Of a stretch of 61,106 nucleotides of DNA, positions 9,141 to 17,324 are shown piece by piece. Source of the stretch: SAR324 cluster bacterium (GTDB taxonomy: Bacteria > SAR324 > NAC60-12); NCBI GenBank assembly GCA_015231885.1, contig JADGAT010000020.1:1-61106 (forward strand), written 5' to 3'. The notes below the pieces were generated by a model. It saw only the letters and a program-made list of their open reading frames with translations, had not been told where the DNA came from and did not search any database. Both the position numbers and the translations under genes were made by a program. How positions within the stretch are numbered: the first letter of the stretch is position 1; every line of letters begins with the position of its first letter.

Positions 9141-12100
9141 AAAATTTATTTAAATCCTCTCCAAAAATGACAAGGATTGAAGCACTACATCGCTTGGAAT
9201 CGCAGATAACTGAGGGAATGGATTCTTCTGCAAAATTGCTTTTTGACGAGACCCGCATACTAAACAATCTTTTTGGAAGAAGCCTGGTGACTCCTGAAAG
9301 AACATCACGAAACCTTTCTTTCACGGTAGGTCTTTCCCTGACAGGGCTTCGTGCATCAGCATTTACAGGAGGAGCAGGTCTGGTGAAAAGCCGAGATCAG
9401 ATCATTTCTTCGGTAAGACGTCATTTGAGCTACCTGATACATCTTCACGTTTCAGACGCCGATCATCCAGAGACAACAAACACAGGACATACTTCGTATC
9501 ATGCCGTGTCGGATACCGGGTGTTTTCAGGTCTTTGCCTGCAATCCCCAGGAATCCATTGACTTGTGCCTCATTGCCCACAAAATTGCAGAGCTTTCTTT
9601 AATTCCAGGCATCACTGCCATGGATGGAGAACCGGCTGAAGCACAATCCATCCTGTTTCCTGAGCAGGAAATGATCAGAACATTTCTGGGTGATTCCGAT
9701 GATCAAATCGCCTCTCCCACGCCATCTCAACAAATGATATTTGGTGAAAAGCGGCGCCGTATCCCAAACTGGTTCAGCTTTGATTACCCTACTTTGAATG
9801 GTGCCCTGAAAGATAGCAGGGCCCTGGCTTTTGAGATTGCGGCACAAACACCTTATTTTTATGATCATCTTCCGGCACTGGCAAAGCAGGTGATGTCAGA
9901 GTACTCCCAATTGTCAGGAAGGTCTTATGCTTCGGTGTCAGGCTACCGAACCGAGGATGCTGATTATGTGATTCTGGCTCAGGGGTCTGCAATCCAGCAG
10001 ATTCGGTCAGTAGTGGAGGAACTTCGATCCAAACGAAAGTTAAAAGTGGGCTGTATCCAACTGACCATGTTGCGTCCGTTTCCTGAAGAATTGTTGTCTC
10101 AGCTGGTCGATAGAAAGAAAGTTGTGACGATCCTGGAGCAGGTCAATGAACCGATGGGAGGAGATTCTCCATTATTCCGTGAATTGTCCTCCGCTCTTGG
10201 AAAAAGAAAAGAACAAAAAGCGAACCCACTGCTCTATTCGGGTTATTACGGAATGAAAGGAGCGGCATTAACAAAAAATGAAATCATCATTTGTTTCGAA
10301 AATATGTTGTCTGGAGGACAAAACAAGGAACGTTTTTTCCTTGGAGTGGATTTTGTGCAGAAAGCTTCGATTTACCCCAAACAAGAAATCTTGTTTCAAA
10401 GCATCCAACGAAACTATCCCAAAGTGAAGAAACTGTCTTTGTCAACAGTAGATCCTGCAAATGACACTCCCTCGCAACCCTTCGATTCAAATACCATTCC
10501 CCTAGCTGTCCGTCAATACAGAGATCAGGGGCCCCCGTATTCGAGACTGTCTCACTTTTTTGATCAAGTCAGTTTCTTTTATCAAACAAAGCAGCAAAAC
10601 ATGCTGATGGCTGACCCGTTTCAGGCGACCCCTGTGCTGCCAGCACTTTCAGCGAGCTGCGATGACATGTCTCATGGGCGTACTGAGATTCCAAAATTCA
10701 TTCCCCATGATTGTACAGGCTGTGGTCAATGTTTCATTTATTGTCCTCATTCCGCAATACCGGCCCTGGTTATTCATGTAGAATCCCTGCTCGAAGAAGC
10801 CCTCCGGATCACGACAGCCCAAGGGATGAAAACGGCACCATTGACTCCAGCAATCAAAAATCTGGCAAAATTGGCCAATCAGATTATCACAAAACAAGAA
10901 GGAATGATTTCCAAGGCGCTTGATTTTTTACCAGCGGCTTTTGACACACTTGTTGAACAAATGAAGATTGAAGGAGAGCACCTGGCAGACTTGAAAATGG
11001 CGTTTGATGCCGTTTTAGAGCTGATTGGTGAAATTCCTCTGGCTGTGACTCACCTGTTTTTTATGGATTTTGAAAAACAAAAGAAAGGCTCAGGAGAAGT
11101 TTTTTCTTTGTTCATTGATCCCCATACTTGTACAGGCTGCCGTGTTTGTGTTGATGTGTGTCCAGAAGAAGCACTGCTCATGAAACGGCAAACTATTGAG
11201 GATCTTTCATATTTACGATCAAATTTTCATCTCTGGGAAGCATTGCCAGACATTTCAGCAGACACCCTTCAGCATGTGTATCAAAAATCAAACTATCCGT
11301 CTCTGGCCTCGATTCTTCTTAACCGTAATTTTTATATGACGATGGCGGGAGGCTGTCCTTCCAGCTCCAGGATCTCAGAAAAAACCATCCTGCATTTGAT
11401 CACTGCAACAACCGAATCGGTCATTCAACCTCTGGTGATGGAGCAGGCCGAAAGAATAAAAGATTTGATTGAACAACTTTCATCACAAGGCAATCCTCAG
11501 GAACTGATTCTCTCACTTCAGGATTTATACTGGGCGCTGACAGAAGGGCCTACAGGAGTTGGGCGTGCACGGCTCGGCATGACTATGGCAAGTAATCCTT
11601 CAAGAAATTGGGACAGACAATTTCCCAACAATGCGTTTTGTTTCCCTTTAGTGATCCAGTGGGACAATGATGCCCTTGACTTAGTTTCAGGTTTGTTTCA
11701 GGGACATTTGCGCCATTTTTTGGATAACATACGCCTGATACGAAGAGCCCAATTGGAAGCCGAAGGAAAATATGATCCAGATTTTCATAATCCCCAGATT
11801 GCTTCTTTGGATTGGAAAGAACTCACAGAACAGGAATGGAACTTCCTGCCACCCCTCTTTCTAGTGGGCAGCAGTGATTCCCTGCTCAATCAAGACATGG
11901 CCAATCTCTCCACTTTGCTGAGCTCCAAATGGCCGGTCAATATTATCATTTTCAATACTTCAGGAGAGGAACACAATTCGCCTGGAGCCCATGCCGACGA
12001 CATCTCGAAAATCACGCTACTGGCGATGGCACACCGCAATGCTTTTGTGTTACAGTCATCGATGGCGGCATTAGAGCATCTTTTTTCGGGAGTCGTGAAA

Positions 12101-12817
12101 GGGATTAAAAGCTGCAGACCAGCCCTTTTTTATCTGTATGCTCCAACATTTGAACAAACAGAAGATTCAGCCCACACCTGGTCTGTTCAGTCAGATTTGG
12201 CACTGCACTCAAGAACTTTTCCTGCCGTGTGCTTCAACCCTGAAGAGACAGGAGTGTTTGGTGCATCGATTCATTTAGGAGGCAATCCTCAACAGGAAAA
12301 AAACTGGGCTTCCCAGCAACTTCCATTTCTCAAAGATGAACAGGGAGAGCCTACTGTCTATTCAACGACTTTTGCAGATTGGGCATTCACTCAAAAAAGG
12401 TACCAACAGCACTTTATCCCAAGCTCTTCTCAAGGTACCAACGACATGCCTGTCGCTGAATATCTAGCCTTGGAAAAAAAAGAAAGGATGGGGAAAAAAC
12501 CATTTATTTTTTGCTTGGATCCAGAAAAAATCCTACTGAAATATATAGTTTCTGAAGAAATGATTCGAGCATGTGAATCAATACAAGCGACCTGGAAAAC
12601 GCTGCAGGAACTGGCAGGAGTCGTCACTCCATTCACACAAAAAGTCCGGCAGCAAGTGGAAAGTGAATTATTGTCTGAACACAAAGCCGAAATAGAGCAG
12701 ATTAAGTTTGCATATGAGCAAAAATTAGAGCAGCAAAAAGAAGAACTGACACAAGATATTCAACAAAAATTGACCGACAAATTATTAGAAATTTCAGGAT
12801 ACAAGAGTTCCAATTAA
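9137..12817 (+). CDS. PFL2: giant PFOR-like iron-sulfur protein without a TPP motif
   Basis: A 1226-aa protein whose order of parts follows pyruvate:ferredoxin oxidoreductase. An N-terminal pyrimidine-domain-like region is followed by a domain-II-like stretch with LEQVNEPMGGDSPL, a GYYGMKGAALT segment, two [4Fe-4S] sites (C526/529/532/536 and C665/668/671/675), then the TPP-type C-terminal domain. Key catalytic elements are gone: the GDG...N Mg-TPP motif reads LVGSSDSLLNQD, and the proximal-cluster GACAGCGE region reads AGGCPSSS. About 130 helical residues separate the two clusters, much more than in PFOR. A C-terminal coiled coil (about 1165-1220) mirrors that of PFL1. It overlaps rnfB by 4 bp and ends 2 bp before rnfC, so it is translationally embedded in the rnf operon. 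An electron conduit or scaffold is inferred. Confidence 0.72.
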   Translation: MKNLFKSSPKMTRIEALHRLESQITEGMDSSAKLLFDETRILNNLFGRSLVTPERTSRNLSFTVGLSLTGLRASAFTGGAGLVKSRDQIISSVRRHLSYLIHLHVSDADHPETTNTGHTSYHAVSDTGCFQVFACNPQESIDLCLIAHKIAELSLIPGITAMDGEPAEAQSILFPEQEMIRTFLGDSDDQIASPTPSQQMIFGEKRRRIPNWFSFDYPTLNGALKDSRALAFEIAAQTPYFYDHLPALAKQVMSEYSQLSGRSYASVSGYRTEDADYVILAQGSAIQQIRSVVEELRSKRKLKVGCIQLTMLRPFPEELLSQLVDRKKVVTILEQVNEPMGGDSPLFRELSSALGKRKEQKANPLLYSGYYGMKGAALTKNEIIICFENMLSGGQNKERFFLGVDFVQKASIYPKQEILFQSIQRNYPKVKKLSLSTVDPANDTPSQPFDSNTIPLAVRQYRDQGPPYSRLSHFFDQVSFFYQTKQQNMLMADPFQATPVLPALSASCDDMSHGRTEIPKFIPHDCTGCGQCFIYCPHSAIPALVIHVESLLEEALRITTAQGMKTAPLTPAIKNLAKLANQIITKQEGMISKALDFLPAAFDTLVEQMKIEGEHLADLKMAFDAVLELIGEIPLAVTHLFFMDFEKQKKGSGEVFSLFIDPHTCTGCRVCVDVCPEEALLMKRQTIEDLSYLRSNFHLWEALPDISADTLQHVYQKSNYPSLASILLNRNFYMTMAGGCPSSSRISEKTILHLITATTESVIQPLVMEQAERIKDLIEQLSSQGNPQELILSLQDLYWALTEGPTGVGRARLGMTMASNPSRNWDRQFPNNAFCFPLVIQWDNDALDLVSGLFQGHLRHFLDNIRLIRRAQLEAEGKYDPDFHNPQIASLDWKELTEQEWNFLPPLFLVGSSDSLLNQDMANLSTLLSSKWPVNIIIFNTSGEEHNSPGAHADDISKITLLAMAHRNAFVLQSSMAALEHLFSGVVKGIKSCRPALFYLYAPTFEQTEDSAHTWSVQSDLALHSRTFPAVCFNPEETGVFGASIHLGGNPQQEKNWASQQLPFLKDEQGEPTVYSTTFADWAFTQKRYQQHFIPSSSQGTNDMPVAEYLALEKKERMGKKPFIFCLDPEKILLKYIVSEEMIRACESIQATWKTLQELAGVVTPFTQKVRQQVESELLSEHKAEIEQIKFAYEQKLEQQKEELTQDIQQKLTDKLLEISGYKSSN

Positions 12818-12819
12818 AC

Positions 12820-14172
12820 ATGTTCTTTATATTCACACAGAAAAACGGGAAACAGCGCACGTTCAAACGCGGCAGTCATCCAGAGCATCACAAAGGGCGG
12901 ACTGAATACCTTCCCATCGAACGCATGCCGTTTGTGGAAGAGTACACCCTGCCTTTGTCTCAGCACATCGGAGCACCTTCTTTGCCTATTGTGCAAAAGG
13001 GGCAGCAGGTTCAACGCGGAGAAGTGATTGCCAAACCAGGAGGATTTGTTTCGGTGTCTCTCCATTCCCCTGTCACAGGAATGGTTACGGCAGTAGAACT
13101 TTCGGAACATCCCAATGGGCAAATGCTTCCTGCAATCAAAATAAAAACAGATCCTTATTCCACGCAATGTTTTGGAAAAGCAGAGCCCCTCAGTGACCAA
13201 AAAAGGGACAAGGCCCATTTTATTTCATCAGTCCAATCATCAGGAATTGTCGGTATGGGTGGAGCTGCATTCCCTGCTCATGTAAAGTTTTTTATTCCTG
13301 AAGGAAAGCATTGCCAATTTCTGGTGATCAATGGCTGTGAATGCGAACCTTTTCTTACGGCAGATCACCGGGTGATGGTGGAGCAGGCACCTCAACTCAT
13401 TGAGGGGATTGGGATTCTGGCAGAGTTTCTTGGTGCACAAAAAACATACATTGGCATTGAAGCCAATAAACCCGATGCGATTGTAATATTAAATGAGCTT
13501 GCTGTGCAGAAAAATATTTCCATAGAAGTGGTTCCGCTTCAGGTCAAGTACCCTCAAGGAGCAGAAAAGATGCTCATCACAGCCGTTCTCAAACAAGAAG
13601 TCCCTTCTGGCAAGCTTCCTCTTGATGTCGAAACGGTCGTTTCTAATGTGGGAACCGTGATTGCTCTGACAAACTATTTTACAAAGTCAGAGCCTTTGGT
13701 AGAGCGGGTTGTCACGGTCACAGGCTCTGGAATTAAAAGGCCTGCCAATCTCCTGGTTCCGATTGGTACGCCAATCCAGGAAATTATTAATGTTTGTGGA
13801 GGCTTGAATGAAGGCGCCACCAGGGTGCTTCTTGGAGGCCCTATGATGGGAGTGGCACAAAAAAACCTGGGGGGCCCTGTGCTCAAAGGAACATCCGGCA
13901 TATTAGTACTGACCGATGAAGAAGTTCAAGAGATGCAGCTCTACAAATGCATTCGATGCGGACGTTGCTTGCAAGCCTGTCCCATCTTTTTGAACCCTTC
14001 TCACCTGGGGCTTTTGGCTAGAAAAGGATTGTATGACGACATGGCCCAAATCAACCTGATGGATTGTATGGAGTGCGCCTGTTGTTCGTTTGTTTGCCCC
14101 TCTGGTATTCCTCTTGTCCAAAGCTTCCGGGTTGCCAAAGCAATCCTCCGTGAGAAAGAGGTAAAACAATGA
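12820..14172 (+). CDS. rnfC: Rnf complex NADH-binding subunit RnfC
   Basis: A 450-aa RnfC. An N-terminal biotinyl-like barrel (LHSPVTGMV near residue 88) is followed by the Rossmann-type domain with GMGGAAFPAHVKF and NGCECEPFLTADH, and two [4Fe-4S] motifs, CIRCGRCLQAC (about 377) and CMECACCSFVC (about 416). RnfC holds FMN and is the site of NAD+/NADH exchange on the cytoplasmic face. It begins 2 bp after the stop of PFL2 and overlaps rnfD, so it is translationally coupled on both sides. Length and motifs are normal. Confidence 0.95.
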   Translation: MFFIFTQKNGKQRTFKRGSHPEHHKGRTEYLPIERMPFVEEYTLPLSQHIGAPSLPIVQKGQQVQRGEVIAKPGGFVSVSLHSPVTGMVTAVELSEHPNGQMLPAIKIKTDPYSTQCFGKAEPLSDQKRDKAHFISSVQSSGIVGMGGAAFPAHVKFFIPEGKHCQFLVINGCECEPFLTADHRVMVEQAPQLIEGIGILAEFLGAQKTYIGIEANKPDAIVILNELAVQKNISIEVVPLQVKYPQGAEKMLITAVLKQEVPSGKLPLDVETVVSNVGTVIALTNYFTKSEPLVERVVTVTGSGIKRPANLLVPIGTPIQEIINVCGGLNEGATRVLLGGPMMGVAQKNLGGPVLKGTSGILVLTDEEVQEMQLYKCIRCGRCLQACPIFLNPSHLGLLARKGLYDDMAQINLMDCMECACCSFVCPSGIPLVQSFRVAKAILREKEVKQ

Positions 14173-15170
14173 TGAGCAGCAAAAACAAAATAATCCTGTC
14201 GACGGCTCCTTTCTTGCGTCAGGGAGAAACGACCCCTTGGATCATGTTCCAAGTTGTTTTTTCATTAATTCCTGTATTTTTAGCAGCATTCTATTTTTTT
14301 GGCCTCAGCGTCCTGTTGGTCACAGTCACCGCCATTGCGTCATGTCTGCTGACAGAATGGTTTTTTGACACAAACCGTCCCAGGGGAATCTCTCTCAAAG
14401 ATGGAAGCACTTTGCTGACAGGAATGTTGTTTGCCCTGACACTCCCGCCAGGACTTCCACTGTGGATGGTGTTTTTAGGCGGCATCGCGGCCATTGGCAT
14501 GGGGAAAGTGATCTGGGGAGGACTGGGACAGAACATATTCAATCCGGCATTAATCGGACGAGCTTTTTTGCAAGCGGCTTTCCCCATTGCCATCACAACC
14601 TGGTCTTCTCCGACCGGGAATTATTTTATACCACGAGGGACCAATTTAGCCTGGCCCTTCATGCAGGGTGAGGCTCTGGATACGATCACGACAGCAACAC
14701 CACTGGCTCTGATGAAGTTCCAGCATCAGTCGACGGGTATCCTCAACTTGCTTTTGGGCAATACAGGCGGTTCTCTGGGAGAAACCAGCAGCATTGTGAT
14801 TATTCTGGCAGGGATTTATCTGGCAGCAAAAAAAGTCATCAATTGGCAAATTCCTGCAGCCATTCTGCTCACAGTTATCCTATTTTCCGGTATTTTATAC
14901 TCATTTGCTCCGGACCGTTATCCATCGCCTGTATTTATGGTACTGTCGGGAGGATTGCTGCTGGGCACAGTTTTTATGGCCACAGACCCTGTCACTTCTC
15001 CTATTACAACAAGAGGGTGCTGGGTATTTGGTTGCGGGATTGGGTTGCTGGTTGTCCTGATTCGTGTATTTGGAGGATTGCCCGAAGGCGTCATGTATGC
15101 CATTTTATTGATGAATGCCGTCACTCCACTGATTAACCGCATTACTCGAGAAAAGATTTATGGAGCTTAG
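14169..15170 (+). CDS. rnfD: Rnf complex membrane subunit RnfD
   Basis: A 333-aa polytopic membrane protein with about eight to ten hydrophobic segments. It contains the TITTATPLAL motif (about residue 173), whose Thr receives covalent FMN from ApbE in characterised homologues. FNPALIGRAF is also typical of the NqrB/RnfD family. It is a core part of the ion-translocating path. It overlaps rnfC by 4 bp (ATGA) and rnfG by 11 bp. Confidence 0.93.
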   Translation: MMSSKNKIILSTAPFLRQGETTPWIMFQVVFSLIPVFLAAFYFFGLSVLLVTVTAIASCLLTEWFFDTNRPRGISLKDGSTLLTGMLFALTLPPGLPLWMVFLGGIAAIGMGKVIWGGLGQNIFNPALIGRAFLQAAFPIAITTWSSPTGNYFIPRGTNLAWPFMQGEALDTITTATPLALMKFQHQSTGILNLLLGNTGGSLGETSSIVIILAGIYLAAKKVINWQIPAAILLTVILFSGILYSFAPDRYPSPVFMVLSGGLLLGTVFMATDPVTSPITTRGCWVFGCGIGLLVVLIRVFGGLPEGVMYAILLMNAVTPLINRITREKIYGA

Positions 15171-15819
15171 CCAAGAATCGTCTCCAAGTCCATTGCGTTT
15201 GATCATGACTCTAGGAATTGCTGGTTTTTTTTCAGGCCTGGTGTTGGTTAGCGTTTATCTATCGACATTACCCATTATTGAGGCCAACAAAGCAGCAGCC
15301 TTGAAAGAAGCCGTTTTTCTGGTTGTTCCTGGATGCAAATCGTTTAAAACGCTGGTCATGCGGGGAAAAAAACTGGTGGTGCAAACCAATGAGGGCAACA
15401 CAAAGCAGGAAAAAAAAAAGGATGCTGCTGAAAAGATTTTTGTTTGTTATGATGATACCGATAAAATAATAGGGTTTGCGATTCCAGGAGGAGAACCCGG
15501 GTTTCAAGATCTCATTAAGGGCATCTTGGGATACAATGCAGATCAAAAAATTATCATAGGATTTGAAGTATTAGAAAGTCGAGAAACGCCAGGCCTTGGG
15601 GACAAAATCATGAAAGATGATACGTTCCGTGCAAACTTCAAGGCACTCGCTGTGGAACCTGAGATCACTGTGGTCAAACCTGGAACCAGGGAAGCGAATC
15701 ACGAGGTAGAAACCATTACCGGAGCTACGATTTCTTCGAAGGCGGTCATCCGGCTTTTACAAAAGTCAATGACTCGATGGCGTCCAGTCATTGCAGATTG
15801 GGTGGCTTCACAAAATTAA
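15160..15819 (+). CDS. rnfG: Rnf complex flavoprotein subunit RnfG
   Basis: A 219-aa subunit with one N-terminal membrane anchor (about residues 16-36) and an FMN-binding domain. The flavinylation motif TGATISSKAV sits near residue 187; its Thr is modified through a phosphoester bond by ApbE in characterised homologues. PGLGDKIM, another family motif, is present. The start overlaps the end of rnfD; an alternative internal Met would shorten the N-terminus before the anchor and is less likely. apbE lies 3.8 kb downstream on the same strand. Confidence 0.92.
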   Translation: MELSQESSPSPLRLIMTLGIAGFFSGLVLVSVYLSTLPIIEANKAAALKEAVFLVVPGCKSFKTLVMRGKKLVVQTNEGNTKQEKKKDAAEKIFVCYDDTDKIIGFAIPGGEPGFQDLIKGILGYNADQKIIIGFEVLESRETPGLGDKIMKDDTFRANFKALAVEPEITVVKPGTREANHEVETITGATISSKAVIRLLQKSMTRWRPVIADWVASQN

Positions 15820-15828
15820 AAGAAAACC

Positions 15829-16509
15829 ATGGAACACTTGAACGAATCAAAACGCTACCATGACGAGTTTGTCAAAGGGATCTGGAAGGAAAATCCGGTG
15901 TTCATTGCTGTACTGGGATTGTGTCCGGCACTGGCCGTGAGCAATACGGCCATCAACAGCCTAGCCATGGCAGCAGCCACCATGTTTGTTCTGATATGTT
16001 CCAGTATCCTAGTTTCTATCTTCCGCAACGTCATTCCCAAAGAAGTCCGTATTACTTCATTTGTCATCATCATTGCTACTTTTGTGACGGTTGCGGATTT
16101 TACTCTGCAGGCGTTTGTCCCTAAAATTCATAAAGATCTGGGAGCGTTCATCGCCTTGATTGTTGTCAATTGCCTCATCCTGGGTCGCCAGGAAGCATTT
16201 GCTTTCAAAAACAATGTCAAGTTGGCTGCCGTCGATGCCTTGGGCATGAGTTTGGGATTTGGGTTTGCCTTGTTTTGTCTTGGCGCGATCCGAGAGATTC
16301 TGGGAAATGGCTCGTTGTTTGATGTCCACCTCTTTGGCCCTCATTTTGAACCTTGGGTGATCATGATTCTGCCTCCGGGGGGATTTCTTTCATTGGGTTT
16401 TCTGCTGCTCTTTTTTAATTGGTTCAAAGTCCGTCAGCAGCAAGTCAAAGCCAAACAGGAGCATATTGAACAGTTCAACCCGATCATCTCGCTCAACAGT
16501 AAAGGATAG
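15829..16509 (+). CDS. rnfE: Rnf complex membrane subunit RnfE
   Basis: A 226-aa membrane protein with about six hydrophobic helices and family motifs NPVFIAVLGLCPALAVS near residue 22 and IALIVVNCLILGRQEAFA near residue 105. The Cys residues in LCPALA and VNCLILGR belong to the intramembrane iron-sulfur site shared by the RnfA/RnfE pair. It lies 9 bp after rnfG and 5 bp before rnfA, the standard G-E-A order. Confidence 0.94.
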   Translation: MEHLNESKRYHDEFVKGIWKENPVFIAVLGLCPALAVSNTAINSLAMAAATMFVLICSSILVSIFRNVIPKEVRITSFVIIIATFVTVADFTLQAFVPKIHKDLGAFIALIVVNCLILGRQEAFAFKNNVKLAAVDALGMSLGFGFALFCLGAIREILGNGSLFDVHLFGPHFEPWVIMILPPGGFLSLGFLLLFFNWFKVRQQQVKAKQEHIEQFNPIISLNSKG

Positions 16510-16514
16510 CAAGC

Positions 16515-17093
16515 ATGGATAACTTGTTTTGGATTTTTATATCTGCCATGGTGATTAATAATTTCACCTTGTCTTATTTTCTGGGACTGTGTCCTTTTTT
16601 TGGCGTGTCCAACAAAATTGCCACTGCATTTCGGATGGGACTGGCCAATATCTTTGTCTTAGTCATTACGGCTTTATGCTCGTGGGTACTCAATACTTTT
16701 ATTTTGCTTCATGCTCCATACTTGAGGCTGATCAGCTTTATCATTGTGATTGCCAGCAGCGTACAATTTGTGGAAATGGCTGTTAAAAAGCTCAGCCCGG
16801 CCTTATTCAAAGCACTGGGTATTTTTCTTCCTTTGATCACCACCAATTGTGCGATACTGGGTTTTGCGCTTTTTGCCACAAATAAAGGATACGGACTGAT
16901 CGAAGGATTGATCTATGCCCTTGGTGCCGGTGCCGGTCTCACCCTGGCTCTTGTGATCATGGCTGGGATTCGGGAAGAAACAAAAATTCTGGATATTCCC
17001 GAAGTGATTCAGGGAACCGCTTTGAATATGATCATTGCTGGCATATTGTCCATGGCATTTATGGGCTTTGCCGGACTTTTCATTACCAGTTGA
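16515..17093 (+). CDS. rnfA: Rnf complex membrane subunit RnfA
   Basis: A 192-aa, six-helix membrane protein homologous to NqrE. The paired Cys motifs LGLCPFFGVS (about residue 26) and TTNCAILG (about 110) provide the ligands of the intramembrane iron-sulfur centre formed with RnfE. The length is exactly typical. It completes the structural set A, B, C, D, E, G. A small Cys-rich gene starts 4 bp after its stop. Confidence 0.95.
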   Translation: MDNLFWIFISAMVINNFTLSYFLGLCPFFGVSNKIATAFRMGLANIFVLVITALCSWVLNTFILLHAPYLRLISFIIVIASSVQFVEMAVKKLSPALFKALGIFLPLITTNCAILGFALFATNKGYGLIEGLIYALGAGAGLTLALVIMAGIREETKILDIPEVIQGTALNMIIAGILSMAFMGFAGLFITS

Positions 17094-17097
17094 ACCA

Positions 17098-17295
17098 ATG
17101 GAATTATTAACTCATGCAAGTGCTGTTTTGGGCCTGACGCTGCTTTGTGCAGGCTGGGTCATGGTCCAATTGCTGGCACGTGCTGTAAAAACTAAAAATC
17201 ACTTGAATTATGAAAAAAAAGGCTGTGGGCACTGTGCACAGCATCGGGAGAGACAGGAATGTCAAATAGCATGTAAGGAAGAATCGTCATTGTAG
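17098..17295 (+). CDS. Small membrane-anchored Cys-rich protein, NqrM-like
   Basis: A 65-aa protein: one N-terminal membrane helix (about residues 7-27), then a short basic tail ending in a cluster CGHC...C...AC. NqrM, the maturation factor of Na+-NQR, has the same plan (one helix plus a four-Cys tail) and is thought to deliver iron to the intramembrane centre. No sequence identity to NqrM is claimed. The ATG at 17098 is 4 bp after the rnfA stop, which makes it part of the operon. A role in building the RnfA/RnfE iron site is inferred from position and form. Confidence 0.7.
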   Translation: MELLTHASAVLGLTLLCAGWVMVQLLARAVKTKNHLNYEKKGCGHCAQHRERQECQIACKEESSL

Positions 17296-17324
17296 GCTTT
17301 AACACAACTCATGGGGGCATAGAA

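Noticed and set aside
9137..12817. PFL2 as an active pyruvate:ferredoxin oxidoreductase
   Set aside because: The Mg-TPP motif and the proximal-cluster Cys motif are both replaced, so activity is not supported.
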